A stretch of DNA of 20,776 bases from a virus. The DNA lies in the IMG/VR virus record IMGVR_UViG_3300033144_005184, positions 1 through 20,776 of that record. One strand, given 5' to 3'. The notes below the pieces were generated by a model. That model saw only the letters and a list, made by a program, of their open reading frames with translations. It was not told the origin of the DNA and searched no databases. Shown piece by piece: positions 15,431 through 20,315 of this stretch; the first letter of the stretch is position 1; each line of letters opens with the position of its first letter. The position numbers and the translations under genes were made by a program.

Positions 15431-16896
15431 AACGTCCTCCAGTTAACTGTCTTCTTGCGCCTAGCCCCACGAGGCCTGGCCACTGCGTTCACCGGCTCTG
15501 CGAAGCCAAGGGCTAAGCTGTCGCCTATATCAGGTGATGGAAGCCCACGCTTCTTCATGTCACTCTTCTTCTCGAGCTTCACCTTCATCTGCTCGTTGTA
15601 CCCGTACTCTATTCCAGTGAGGTCATAAAGTAAGGTGTTATCATCTGGGAGATCCGCATGCTCGAGCCACTCACGCATCTTCCACCACATTTCGGCCCGC
15701 ACGTTAGCGAACTTCTCAGGGTCGATAGCTCTACTACCGGCTTGGACCTCGATACATCTGTAGGAGAGCTGCTTGAGCCGGTCAATAACACCACCCCCAA
15801 GACCAGCGCCATCCACGAATACTGCGTGGGGTTTATACTCATCTATCACCTCTGCGGTCATCGCCGCCATACTCATGAGATCTAGCTCTCGGTATTTACG
15901 TATATCTACAAGTTTCCTACCCTTGCGTACAGTGATAACGGACTGGTCATCGCCAAAACGAGCCACGTCAACGCCGACAACGATAGGGTCGACAGGATCA
16001 GCTTCGAGTTCTCTCGCCATAGCCATCTCAACAACCTCCGTTGATATGAACTGACTATCGCCGACACGAGGAAACTGGCCTTTAACCCGTACCCGTACAA
16101 AATCTGAATCCGCCCCATAGTCATCTACCCACTCTCGTATTACTACCTTATTCGTCATCCTCGCAGTACGCGAGTCAATCTGTTTATTCAGCCACCTGTG
16201 GCGCATCTTTCCGAACGTATCGGCAAAGCGCCCAGTGGATTTAGTCGGGTTGCCGAACAGGAAGATCATCGGCTCGCCATCAGTTAGACCGCCTTCTGCG
16301 ACCTCATAGATCGCATCATCGACAGCCGATGCTTCATCGAATATATAAAACGGAGTACTGCGCGCGTTGTGAAGTCCGGCAAAGGCGTCAGCGTTTTCCT
16401 TCGTCGAAGCCTGCCCGTTGACAGCCCACGCCTCTTTAAGCCCTGTGCGAAAATAGGTCAGGTTTCCACGAGACGATCGATACTCGAACCAGTGGCCGTT
16501 GATCGCCATCTTGTTCCATTTCGCCAGTTCGGCCCAGGTCTTATCTTTAAGCTGCTCATACTTACCACTCGTGACCACGCCCTTAGCGTTTGGCCGCGTA
16601 CTCATTATAAAGTGGATCAACCAGCTGGTCAGGGCACTCTTACCGATACCATGGCCGCTAGCTATACTAAATCTTATAGGATCTACAGCAGTCACGCCGT
16701 TAAACGCCCGATTCTTAATCTCATCGCCCAACTGTATCAGGAGGTCCTTCTGCCAGTCATCTGGGCCCTGAGGCCAAGGCTCTAAGGGACTGTCCTTAAC
16801 GCCCCACGGCCAGCAGAACATCACGAACCCTAGTGGGTCGTCATAGTACGTACTAACCGCTGTAGCTATCTGTACGTCGTACTCATCTTGGGTCAT
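15427..16896 (-). CDS. terL: Terminase large subunit (489 aa)
   Basis: This 489-aa ATPase-nuclease powers DNA packaging through the portal and cuts concatemers. Visible motifs: Walker A GHGIGKS at residues 81-87 (K86), Walker B FYIFDE at 183-188 with catalytic E188, coupling motif GNPT at 215-218, and RNase H-like nuclease acidic residues D310 (VVGVDVARFGDD), D362 (AVFVDGAG) and D456 or D459 (PDIGDSLALG). Both domains are complete. It starts at ATG 16896 behind GGAGAG. The gene is separated from the probable small terminase by dUTPase, an uncommon order. It overlaps the next gene by four bases. Confidence 0.95.
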   Translation of the reverse strand: MTQDEYDVQIATAVSTYYDDPLGFVMFCWPWGVKDSPLEPWPQGPDDWQKDLLIQLGDEIKNRAFNGVTAVDPIRFSIASGHGIGKSALTSWLIHFIMSTRPNAKGVVTSGKYEQLKDKTWAELAKWNKMAINGHWFEYRSSRGNLTYFRTGLKEAWAVNGQASTKENADAFAGLHNARSTPFYIFDEASAVDDAIYEVAEGGLTDGEPMIFLFGNPTKSTGRFADTFGKMRHRWLNKQIDSRTARMTNKVVIREWVDDYGADSDFVRVRVKGQFPRVGDSQFISTEVVEMAMARELEADPVDPIVVGVDVARFGDDQSVITVRKGRKLVDIRKYRELDLMSMAAMTAEVIDEYKPHAVFVDGAGLGGGVIDRLKQLSYRCIEVQAGSRAIDPEKFANVRAEMWWKMREWLEHADLPDDNTLLYDLTGIEYGYNEQMKVKLEKKSDMKKRGLPSPDIGDSLALGFAEPVNAVARPRGARRKKTVNWRTL

Positions 16897-16923
16897 TATC
16901 TCTCCGTTGTAGTTTGGGTTTCC

Positions 16924-17391
16924 CTATGCACCTGTGTGTCCAAACCCGCCGCGCCCGTTGTCATCCATGGAGCTAACCATCTTGATATCGGGGCGTATGA
17001 CCTCAGAGAACTTCAACTGGGCAATACGCCTGCCCGCCGAGATTTGTACAGGCTCACCCTCAGTGCTCCTGTTAACCAGCGGTACGAAGATCTCCTTGTG
17101 GTAGTCACTATCGATCAAGCCTACCCCAATCTTAACGTTCACGTCCTCTCTATACCCTAAGCCACTACGGCTCATAACCTCTGCACACATGTGTTTCGGC
17201 ATACGCACGGCGATACCAGTAGGCATCAGGTGGGTTTGCCCAGGGTATAACATAACTGACTCGGTAGCCTGTAGATCCATAGCAGCTGCACCCTCAGTGG
17301 CGTAGTCCGGCGCTCCCACAGCGTGTGGAAACATCCTCATCTCCACTGAATCAGGCGAATCACTACGTGATCCACCCAATCCCCTGTCCAT
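16924..17391 (-). CDS. dut: Deoxyuridine 5'-triphosphate nucleotidohydrolase (dUTPase)
   Basis: The enzyme hydrolyses dUTP to dUMP and pyrophosphate, keeping uracil out of phage DNA and feeding dTMP synthesis. All five trimeric-dUTPase motifs are present, numbered from ATG 17391 (155 aa): GAAAMDL (34-40), SRSGLGY (74-80), GVGLIDSDYHKE (89-100, catalytic D96), GRRIAQL (120-126) and GRGGFGHTG (146-154). The gene sits between small and large terminase. The start is uncertain: ATG 17433 would overlap the previous gene by 32 bases, and ATG 17340 or 17334 (a GGAG site precedes the latter) would cut into the first strand. Residues 3-15 (RGLGGSRSDSPDS) come from an interspersed DNA repeat and are not part of the normal dUTPase fold. 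Confidence 0.94.
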   Translation of the reverse strand: MDRGLGGSRSDSPDSVEMRMFPHAVGAPDYATEGAAAMDLQATESVMLYPGQTHLMPTGIAVRMPKHMCAEVMSRSGLGYREDVNVKIGVGLIDSDYHKEIFVPLVNRSTEGEPVQISAGRRIAQLKFSEVIRPDIKMVSSMDDNGRGGFGHTGA

Positions 17392-17394
17392 GTT
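17347..17394. repeat. Coding interspersed repeat, copy C (inside dUTPase 5' end)
   Basis: Copy C of a ~45-bp repeat. The 33 bases 17352-17384 are identical to those at 17830-17862 (copy A), and both ends extend with few mismatches to an ATGTT motif on the plus strand. On the coding strand it contains the hairpin GGATCAC-GTA-GTGATTC and encodes GLGGSRSDSPDS. It covers the ATG at 17391 proposed here as dUTPase start. Confidence 0.85.
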
Positions 17395-17401
17395 CTCTAT
17401 G

Positions 17402-17806
17402 TCAGTCAAGCTCACTTCTCCCAATGTACTCATGCTCTTCAATACTCTTAACAGCGATCTCCGCGATAACAGCGGCCCCCTGCTCAATGACGCTAGGTAA
17501 ATTTTTCTGAGGCGAACCCCTAAGCCGCGCAGCTTCCAGGATAATAGCAAAGTCGGTCGTAACGTTGACCTCAGCTTTAAGCTCTACGGGCAGCACCTTC
17601 AAATAGTGCTCGTAGAACTTATCTGGGTTCTTAGCCGCCCACTTCGCGTACCCATTGACCCCACCAAGCTTCTCAAACACCAGGGTAATGGACTCCTTAA
17701 CAGAGACCCCATTAGCCAGGATGTTCTTCTTCTTAGTGGCTGCGCTCTTGAGCTGCATCTCTTTAGCCCGCTCAGTGTCGGCCAACGTGTGCGTGTTGGA
17801 GGCCAA
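17402..17806 (-). CDS. Putative terminase small subunit (134 aa)
   Basis: This 134-aa protein contains the segment SITLVFEKLGGVNGYAKWAAKNPDKFYEHYLKVLPVEL (about residues 39-76), the recurring 'LGGV.G...WA..NP..FY....K.LP' pattern typical of small terminase subunits of many short-tailed phages. The basic N-terminus (KSAATKKKN) could bind DNA. Position upstream of the large terminase supports the call; dUTPase separates them. The frame begins with TTG at 17806 directly after the TAG of the 100-aa gene, in the same frame and without a Shine-Dalgarno site; ATG 17758 is the first ATG and would give 118 aa. Readthrough of the single TAG would fuse it to the upstream protein. Confidence 0.6.
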   Translation of the reverse strand: MASNTHTLADTERAKEMQLKSAATKKKNILANGVSVKESITLVFEKLGGVNGYAKWAAKNPDKFYEHYLKVLPVELKAEVNVTTDFAIILEAARLRGSPQKNLPSVIEQGAAVIAEIAVKSIEEHEYIGRSELD

Positions 17807-18109
17807 CTAACTAGTGTTTTTCGGTGAACCAGGCGAATCACTACGTGATCCACCCAATCCCCCGTTAATGTTCTTAGCGTACGTTTGTCCTAGTACAGTG
17901 CATCTATGGCCATAGGCTGTGATAGCCATGGCCATGGCTTTAGCGATTAAGCGCTGGTCCTCTCGGCCGCCAGCTCCAGAGGCTAATAGTCCATTAAGGA
18001 TCACCTTGAAGTAGTCGTCGATAGCTTTGTTTTGGGGGATGTTGCTAGTGTTTTTCGCCGAATCACTATGTGATCCGACCTTAATGTTTGACTTGGTGCT
18101 TTCGCTCAT
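17807..18109 (-). CDS. Hypothetical protein flanked by repeat-encoded segments (100 aa)
   Basis: A 100-aa protein starting at ATG 18109 and ending with TAG at 17809-17807. Its middle (residues about 26-79, KAIDDYFKVILNGLLASGAGGREDQRLIAKAMAMAITAYGHR) is helical and could be a small DNA-binding or dimerisation domain. Both ends are made of repeat-derived sequence: residues about 8-22 (NIKVGSHSDSAKNTS) from copy B and 80-100 (NINGGLGGSRSDSPGSPKNTS) from copy A. It is in frame with the following small-terminase-like gene, separated by one TAG. The upstream site is weak (AGAGA). It may be the N-terminal half of the small terminase or an independent protein; no family was recognised. Confidence 0.6.
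   Translation of the reverse strand: MSESTKSNIKVGSHSDSAKNTSNIPQNKAIDDYFKVILNGLLASGAGGREDQRLIAKAMAMAITAYGHRCTVLGQTYAKNINGGLGGSRSDSPGSPKNTS
17811..17872. repeat. Coding interspersed repeat, copy A
   Basis: Copy A lies at the 3' end of the 100-aa gene. Bases 17830-17862 are identical to copy C in dUTPase, and the flank CTAGTGTTTTTCG (17811-17823) is identical to the flank of copy B at 18045-18057. On the coding strand it contains the hairpin GGATCAC-GTA-GTGATTC and encodes GGLGGSRSDSPGS plus KNTS. Confidence 0.85.
18045..18088. repeat. Coding interspersed repeat, copy B (shorter)
   Basis: Copy B lies at the 5' end of the 100-aa gene. It has the flank CTAGTGTTTTTCG shared with copy A and the same stem-loop core with one loop change, GGATCAC-ATA-GTGATTC, followed by TTAATGTT as in copy A, but lacks the ~10-bp segments on either side of the core. 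It encodes GSHSDSAKNTS. Confidence 0.75.
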
Positions 18110-18140
18110 GAGAAAGTCTCTAGTTGTTTATTTCAGATTT

Positions 18141-18149
18141 ATTGTACCA
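18141..18149 (-). promoter_or_regulatory. Candidate extended -10 promoter for the morphogenesis operon
   Basis: On the minus strand TGG-TACAAT forms an extended -10 element 32 bases before the ATG at 18109; no good -35 is seen upstream. It is the only promoter-like element between the lone plus-strand gene and the first gene of the long minus-strand operon. The call is tentative. Confidence 0.3.
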
Positions 18150-18520
18150 TGAAAAACCATATAGACCGTGGAAAGCGCACTAAAACCGCAGTTGGCGCAC
18201 GTAAAAACGACCCATATAAGAAAGTGCACGCTAAATGTAACTTAAAAGACCCTAAGGAGCGCTTCAAATTCCTAATACGCGCATTTATAGCTGAGTACCC
18301 GCGCCCAGAAGGTTGGGAGTACAGGAGGTACCGACGGTGGGCCGAAGCATGCGTAGCTCGGGCCGAAAAGGTACGAAAATACGGTGCAATCGGGGCCGAT
18401 ATACACAATTGGTCCACGACCTCGGAGCTTGGGCGGCTAAGGGCCACGCGCTCAGTTCTAAGGGCTAGGAACTTGGCTAGGTTTAAGAACTTAGAGTTAG
18501 ACCTGCCATGGATGGATTAA
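18149..18520 (+). CDS. Hypothetical basic protein on the opposite strand (123 aa)
   Basis: This 123-aa frame reads against the neighbouring minus-strand genes. The product is strongly basic (GKRTKTAVGARKNDPYKK, YRRYRRWAEACVARAEKVRKY) and mostly helical, so nucleic-acid binding is plausible. Amino-acid composition looks natural, whereas the overlapping minus-strand frame (18139-18447) reads like a shadow. The ATG at 18149 has no recognisable Shine-Dalgarno sequence, so it may be poorly translated or leaderless. A stem-loop follows the stop. No family was recognised. Confidence 0.55.
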   Translation: MKNHIDRGKRTKTAVGARKNDPYKKVHAKCNLKDPKERFKFLIRAFIAEYPRPEGWEYRRYRRWAEACVARAEKVRKYGAIGADIHNWSTTSELGRLRATRSVLRARNLARFKNLELDLPWMD

Positions 18521-18525
18521 CAGGG

Positions 18526-18549
18526 GATCAGGGGCGTCAGCCTCTGATC
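18526..18549. terminator. Stem-loop between convergent genes
   Basis: The sequence GATCAGGGGC-GTCA-GCCTCTGATC folds into a 10-bp stem with one G-T pair and a 4-base loop, six bases after the stop of the plus-strand gene and 14 bases beyond the end of the HNH gene. Neither side has a T-tract, so a bidirectional terminator is likely from position rather than from sequence. Confidence 0.5.
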
Positions 18550-18562
18550 ACTGAAAAACGCT

Positions 18563-18844
18563 CTACCTGCCCCGCAGGTTGAACAGGCGGTTATTAGCTC
18601 TATCCCTATCCCTATGATCCACCGTCATGGGTTGTAGCCCTGTGTACATAAAGAATGCTACTCGGTGGACGTAGTAATACACATTATCAATGCGCACTTT
18701 CAAGTAGCCCTTCTTCGACTTACTACCGACTACGGCCCCCTTTTTTGCACCTTGGACTCCGATCTTACGGCTAAGCTCTCCGCTCTTAGGGTTGAGTATA
18801 AACAGTTCGTTTAAGCGGCTAATTGGGGGTAGAGGTATCGGCAT
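18563..18844 (-). CDS. HNH endonuclease, short C-terminus (93 aa)
   Basis: The 93-aa protein has the HNH_3-type pattern: F.LNPKSGELSRK at residues 15-27, GYLKVRIDNVYYYVHRVAF at 46-64 (first His H60), then VDHRDRDRANNRLFNLR at 75-91 with D76-H77 and the N..N pair. These free-standing or intron-type nucleases make site-specific nicks or breaks and are common in phages, often selfish. The usual continuation after NLR (a further Asn-rich helix) is missing; the frame stops two codons later, so the domain is minimal or truncated. It starts at ATG 18844 with AAGGAG seven bases upstream and has its own promoter. Confidence 0.88.
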   Translation of the reverse strand: MPIPLPPISRLNELFILNPKSGELSRKIGVQGAKKGAVVGSKSKKGYLKVRIDNVYYYVHRVAFFMYTGLQPMTVDHRDRDRANNRLFNLRGR

Positions 18845-18867
18845 AGTAGACTCCTTTTAAAGGTACT

Positions 18868-18896
18868 ATTATACCTTTCCAAGGTACCCTTGTAAA
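18868..18896 (-). promoter_or_regulatory. Sigma70-type promoter for the HNH gene
   Basis: On the minus strand TTTACA (18896-18891) and TATAAT (18873-18868) are separated by exactly 17 bases, a near-perfect sigma70 promoter. The start point would be about 20 bases ahead of the ATG at 18844. The promoter is wrapped in inverted repeats: AAAGGTA (18859-18865) with TACCTTT (18872-18878), and CAAGG-TAC-CCTTG (18880-18892), suggesting a repressor site. Confidence 0.75.
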
Positions 18897-18919
18897 TACC
18901 CTTGCACACTTTTTACCAT
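18890..18919 (+). promoter_or_regulatory. Weak candidate rightward promoter
   Basis: TTGTAA (18890-18895) and TACCAT (18914-18919) are spaced by 18 bases on the plus strand; each has four of six consensus bases. It would fire rightwards towards the small-gene cluster and overlaps the -35 of the leftward promoter. About 165 bases of leader containing one stem-loop would precede the first gene. The region 18845-19083 has no gene otherwise. Confidence 0.25.
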
Positions 18920-19002
18920 ACCCTCTCATCGAAAATCGAAACTGAAAACAAGGTGCCCCCCCGCCCTCTCCTAGAGCCAAGAGCAAAAGCAAGAGCGAAA
19001 GC

Positions 19003-19030
19003 CTCGGGATAGAGCCCCGAGTCTTCCTTC
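19003..19030 (+). terminator. Terminator-like stem-loop, copy 1
   Basis: CTCGGG (19003-19008) pairs with CCCGAG (19016-19021), followed by TCTTCCTTC. The flank GAGCGAAAG and the trailing CTTCCTTC are shared with the stem-loop at 19458 and in part with that at 19926, so it belongs to a small repeat family. It sits ahead of the first small gene, as if closing a lost upstream cassette. Confidence 0.5.
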
Positions 19031-19083
19031 CGATGTGATGAGTATAAGGTGACCATATCGGATCATCAAATTGGAGTAACACC

Positions 19084-19344
19084 ATGAACAACACGAAAGA
19101 AGTATTTGCAATATTACAGATGGCCCAATTTGTTGGGGTAACTCTCTCGAAAGAGGAGCTTGTGGCGGCGCATGACAAAGGTGTGTGGGGCCAAGTAATC
19201 TCGGACCACTTGTGGGACGTCGTGGCTGATTCCTATGAGTTCGCAGTTGTGCATGAGGCAAACCTTGCAGAGCTCGTGGCCGACCTAGAATCGCCAGAGC
19301 CTTTTGACCCTGATTTTTTCGGCGATGACGAAATCCCGTTCTAG
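19084..19344 (+). CDS. Small acidic protein with SSB-like C-terminal tip (86 aa)
   Basis: This 86-aa protein begins at ATG 19084 with GGAG seven bases upstream. Residues 4-65 look helical (NTKEVFAILQMAQFVGV, KEELVAAHD, SYEFAVVHEANLAELVADL). The last residues, PFDPDFFGDDEIPF, copy the conserved acidic tip of bacterial single-stranded DNA-binding protein (consensus DDDIPF), which docks onto SSB partners such as exonuclease I, RecQ, PriA and RecO. The body is too short and of the wrong pattern for an OB fold, so it is not an SSB. It could recruit or block host SSB partners; that function is an inference. It is first in a rightward cluster of small genes and ends at the start of a 54-base repeat that includes its stop codon. 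Confidence 0.75.
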   Translation: MNNTKEVFAILQMAQFVGVTLSKEELVAAHDKGVWGQVISDHLWDVVADSYEFAVVHEANLAELVADLESPEPFDPDFFGDDEIPF

Positions 19345-19390
19345 TAACAACTAAGCTCCTGCCAGGCCTGGCAGGAGCAATCATAGGAGA
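19337..19390 (+). repeat. Cassette header, copy 1 (54-bp exact repeat with 24-bp palindrome)
   Basis: These 54 bases recur exactly at 20308-20361. They start with CGTTCTAG (containing a gene stop codon), continue with TAACAACTAAG and a perfect 24-bp palindrome (19355-19378, half GCTCCTGCCAGG), and end with ATCATAGGAGA, a ribosome-binding site. Here no start codon follows the AGGAG, so the header is an orphan. Confidence 0.9.
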
Positions 19391-19398
19391 ATAACCTG

Positions 19399-19447
19399 TA
19401 ACAACAACTAAGCCCCTGCCTGCCTGGCGGGGGCTTAGTTGTTGTTA
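19399..19447. repeat. 49-nt near-perfect stem-loop
   Basis: Arms 19399-19420 and 19426-19447 are 22 bases each and complementary except for one T-G pair, with the loop TGCCT. The arms contain the header element AACAACTAAGCCCCTG in opposite orientations, so the structure looks like two half-headers joined head to head. There is no T-tract on either side. It could stop transcription from both directions or be a protein-binding site. Confidence 0.85.
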
Positions 19448-19457
19448 GAGCGAAAGT

Positions 19458-19490
19458 CTTTGGCGAAGAGACTGCCAAAGCCTTCCTTCT
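19458..19490 (+). terminator. Terminator-like stem-loop, copy 2
   Basis: CTTTGGC (19458-19464) pairs with GCCAAAG (19474-19480), followed by CCTTCCTTCT. Flanking GAGCGAAAG on the left and CTTCCTTCTGACAACAACTA on the right match the related stem-loops at 19003 and 19926. The stem bases differ between copies while pairing is kept, indicating selection on structure. Confidence 0.55.
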
Positions 19491-19521
19491 GACAACAACT
19501 ACGCACAGGGTTGTGCACAAC

Positions 19522-19582
19522 TAGGGAAATCTCCTCACTTTAGTACTCAAAATGGTACTGATTAGGGAAATCTCCTCACTTT
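19522..19582. repeat. 20-bp direct repeat pair upstream of the 112-aa gene
   Basis: TAGGGAAATCTCCTCACTTT occurs at 19522-19541 and again at 19563-19582, a 41-base period or about four helical turns. The spacer carries the inverted repeat AGTAC...GTACT. A perfect palindrome GTTGTGCACAAC (19510-19521) directly precedes the first copy. The position 18 bases before the ATG at 19600 suggests an operator, though a leader-RNA role is possible because CTCC could pair with the GGAG site downstream. Confidence 0.8.
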
Positions 19583-19599
19583 TCAATCGGAGAAATATA

Positions 19600-19938
19600 A
19601 TGAAATGTTCAAGAATGGTAATAAAAGGCCTGAGCGTCTACGCCCACACTGGTGGGGACATCCTTTTCACTGGTAAAACATTCCCCGAAGTTATGGCGTG
19701 GTACCGTGAAACTGCGTATGGCGATAGCGCTAAATCAAGTGATATCCCCGAAATTAGCGACAAATCGGGAACGATCGCCGAGCTTAGCGCTAAGCTCGAA
19801 GCGCTAACCTTACGCGACCAAGTTCGTGGAAACGTAGTGCGTACAGCGCTACAAGGGTTGGGAGAGCGTAAAAACAGTAAGGCTTACCGCCAAGCTGTAG
19901 AGGCTCTCAACGGGCTCTTGATAGAAAGCCTCGGATAG
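19600..19938 (+). CDS. Hypothetical small phage protein (112 aa)
   Basis: ATG at 19600 is chosen because CGGAG lies eight bases upstream; a longer frame to an alternative start at 19552 would run through the direct-repeat region. The 112-aa product has an N-terminal beta-like portion (MVIKGLSVYAHTGGDILFTGKTFPEVMAWY), a Ser/Ile/Asp-rich linker, then a helix pair (IAELSAKLEALTLRDQVRGNVV and SKAYRQAVEALNGLLIE). No family was recognised. The last codons (ESLG and stop) are part of a terminator stem-loop, and the middle of the gene carries a 20-bp perfect palindrome (19779-19798). Confidence 0.72.
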   Translation: MKCSRMVIKGLSVYAHTGGDILFTGKTFPEVMAWYRETAYGDSAKSSDIPEISDKSGTIAELSAKLEALTLRDQVRGNVVRTALQGLGERKNSKAYRQAVEALNGLLIESLG

Positions 19939-19957
19939 AGCCCCGAGGCTTCCTTCT
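19926..19957 (+). terminator. Terminator-like stem-loop, copy 3, overlapping a stop codon
   Basis: AAGCCTCGG (19926-19934) pairs perfectly with CCGAGGCTT (19943-19951), followed by CCTTCT. The TAG stop of the 112-aa gene (19936-19938) is in the loop. The 3' flank GACAACAACTAAG leads straight into the next cassette header. Confidence 0.65.
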
Positions 19958-19959
19958 GA

Positions 19960-20001
19960 CAACAACTAAGCCCCTGCATTTCGTAGGGGCATCATAGGAG
20001 A
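19960..20001 (+). repeat. Cassette header, copy 2
   Basis: This header has ACAACTAAG, then a stem-loop GCCCCTGC-ATTTC-GTAGGGGC (19970-19990, one G-T pair), then ATCATAGGAGA and the ATG at 20007. The loop differs from other copies while the stem is retained. Confidence 0.75.
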
Positions 20002-20006
20002 AATGT

Positions 20007-20315
20007 ATGGGTATTTTCACTGCGGTTAAACAGTTGGTCTTCGGTGGCCAACGTCTGGTCATATCAACAGACCAGCTGGAGTTCTCCAATATTAAGCCCC
20101 TCGTAGAACGAGTGGATTGGGGTTCTCTACGTGACCACGCCATAGGAGCCTGCTACTTAGCAGCCTGCTACTTAGCAGGTCGTGGCATCGACATGTTGAT
20201 GGTCGCGTACCCTCCGCTGTACTGGGGGATTGTATGTCTAAACATACTCACTATCGTGGTATTTACAACGGTGTATTTGAGGAATACATCGGGGTATGCA
20301 GCGGGAGCGTTCTAG
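20007..20315 (+). CDS. Hypothetical small membrane protein (102 aa)
   Basis: The 102-aa protein starts at ATG 20007, six bases after AGGAG; another ATG four bases earlier opens only an 8-codon frame. The N-terminal half is soluble-looking (FTAVKQLVFGGQRLVISTDQLEF), and the C-terminal half is hydrophobic with one clear membrane segment (about residues 72-92, YWGIVCLNILTIVVFTTVYL) and a possible second around ACYLAACYLAG. A 15-bp tandem duplication (20148-20177) creates the ACYLAACYLA repeat. No family was recognised. Small membrane proteins in early phage regions often act in host takeover or superinfection exclusion, but nothing specific shows it here. Confidence 0.7.
   Translation: MGIFTAVKQLVFGGQRLVISTDQLEFSNIKPLVERVDWGSLRDHAIGACYLAACYLAGRGIDMLMVAYPPLYWGIVCLNILTIVVFTTVYLRNTSGYAAGAF
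20148..20177 (+). repeat. 15-bp tandem duplication inside the membrane-protein gene
   Basis: GCCTGCTACTTAGCA is repeated exactly twice without a gap, adding five codons (ACYLA) in frame. Each unit also contains a short stem CTGC/GCAG, so replication slippage is a probable cause. Confidence 0.9.

Noticed and set aside
17392-17550. N-terminal extension of dUTPase
   Set aside because: The extra 53 residues are out of keeping with dUTPase length and overlap the small-terminase-like frame; only the 14 residues from ATG 17433 remain a possible alternative.
18139-18447. Minus-strand 102-aa frame opposite the basic 123-aa gene
   Set aside because: Its composition is that of a reverse-strand shadow, with no ribosome-binding site, and it lies entirely against the more protein-like plus-strand frame.
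18819-19384. Two minus-strand frames (119 and 137 aa) across the intergenic region and first small gene
   Set aside because: They run through the promoter, the terminator stem-loop and a palindromic header, are low in complexity (LLLLLL, Arg/Pro-rich), and have no ribosome-binding site.
19552-19599. N-terminal extension of the 112-aa gene
   Set aside because: It would translate through the second 20-bp direct repeat and lacks a Shine-Dalgarno sequence, whereas ATG 19600 has a good one.
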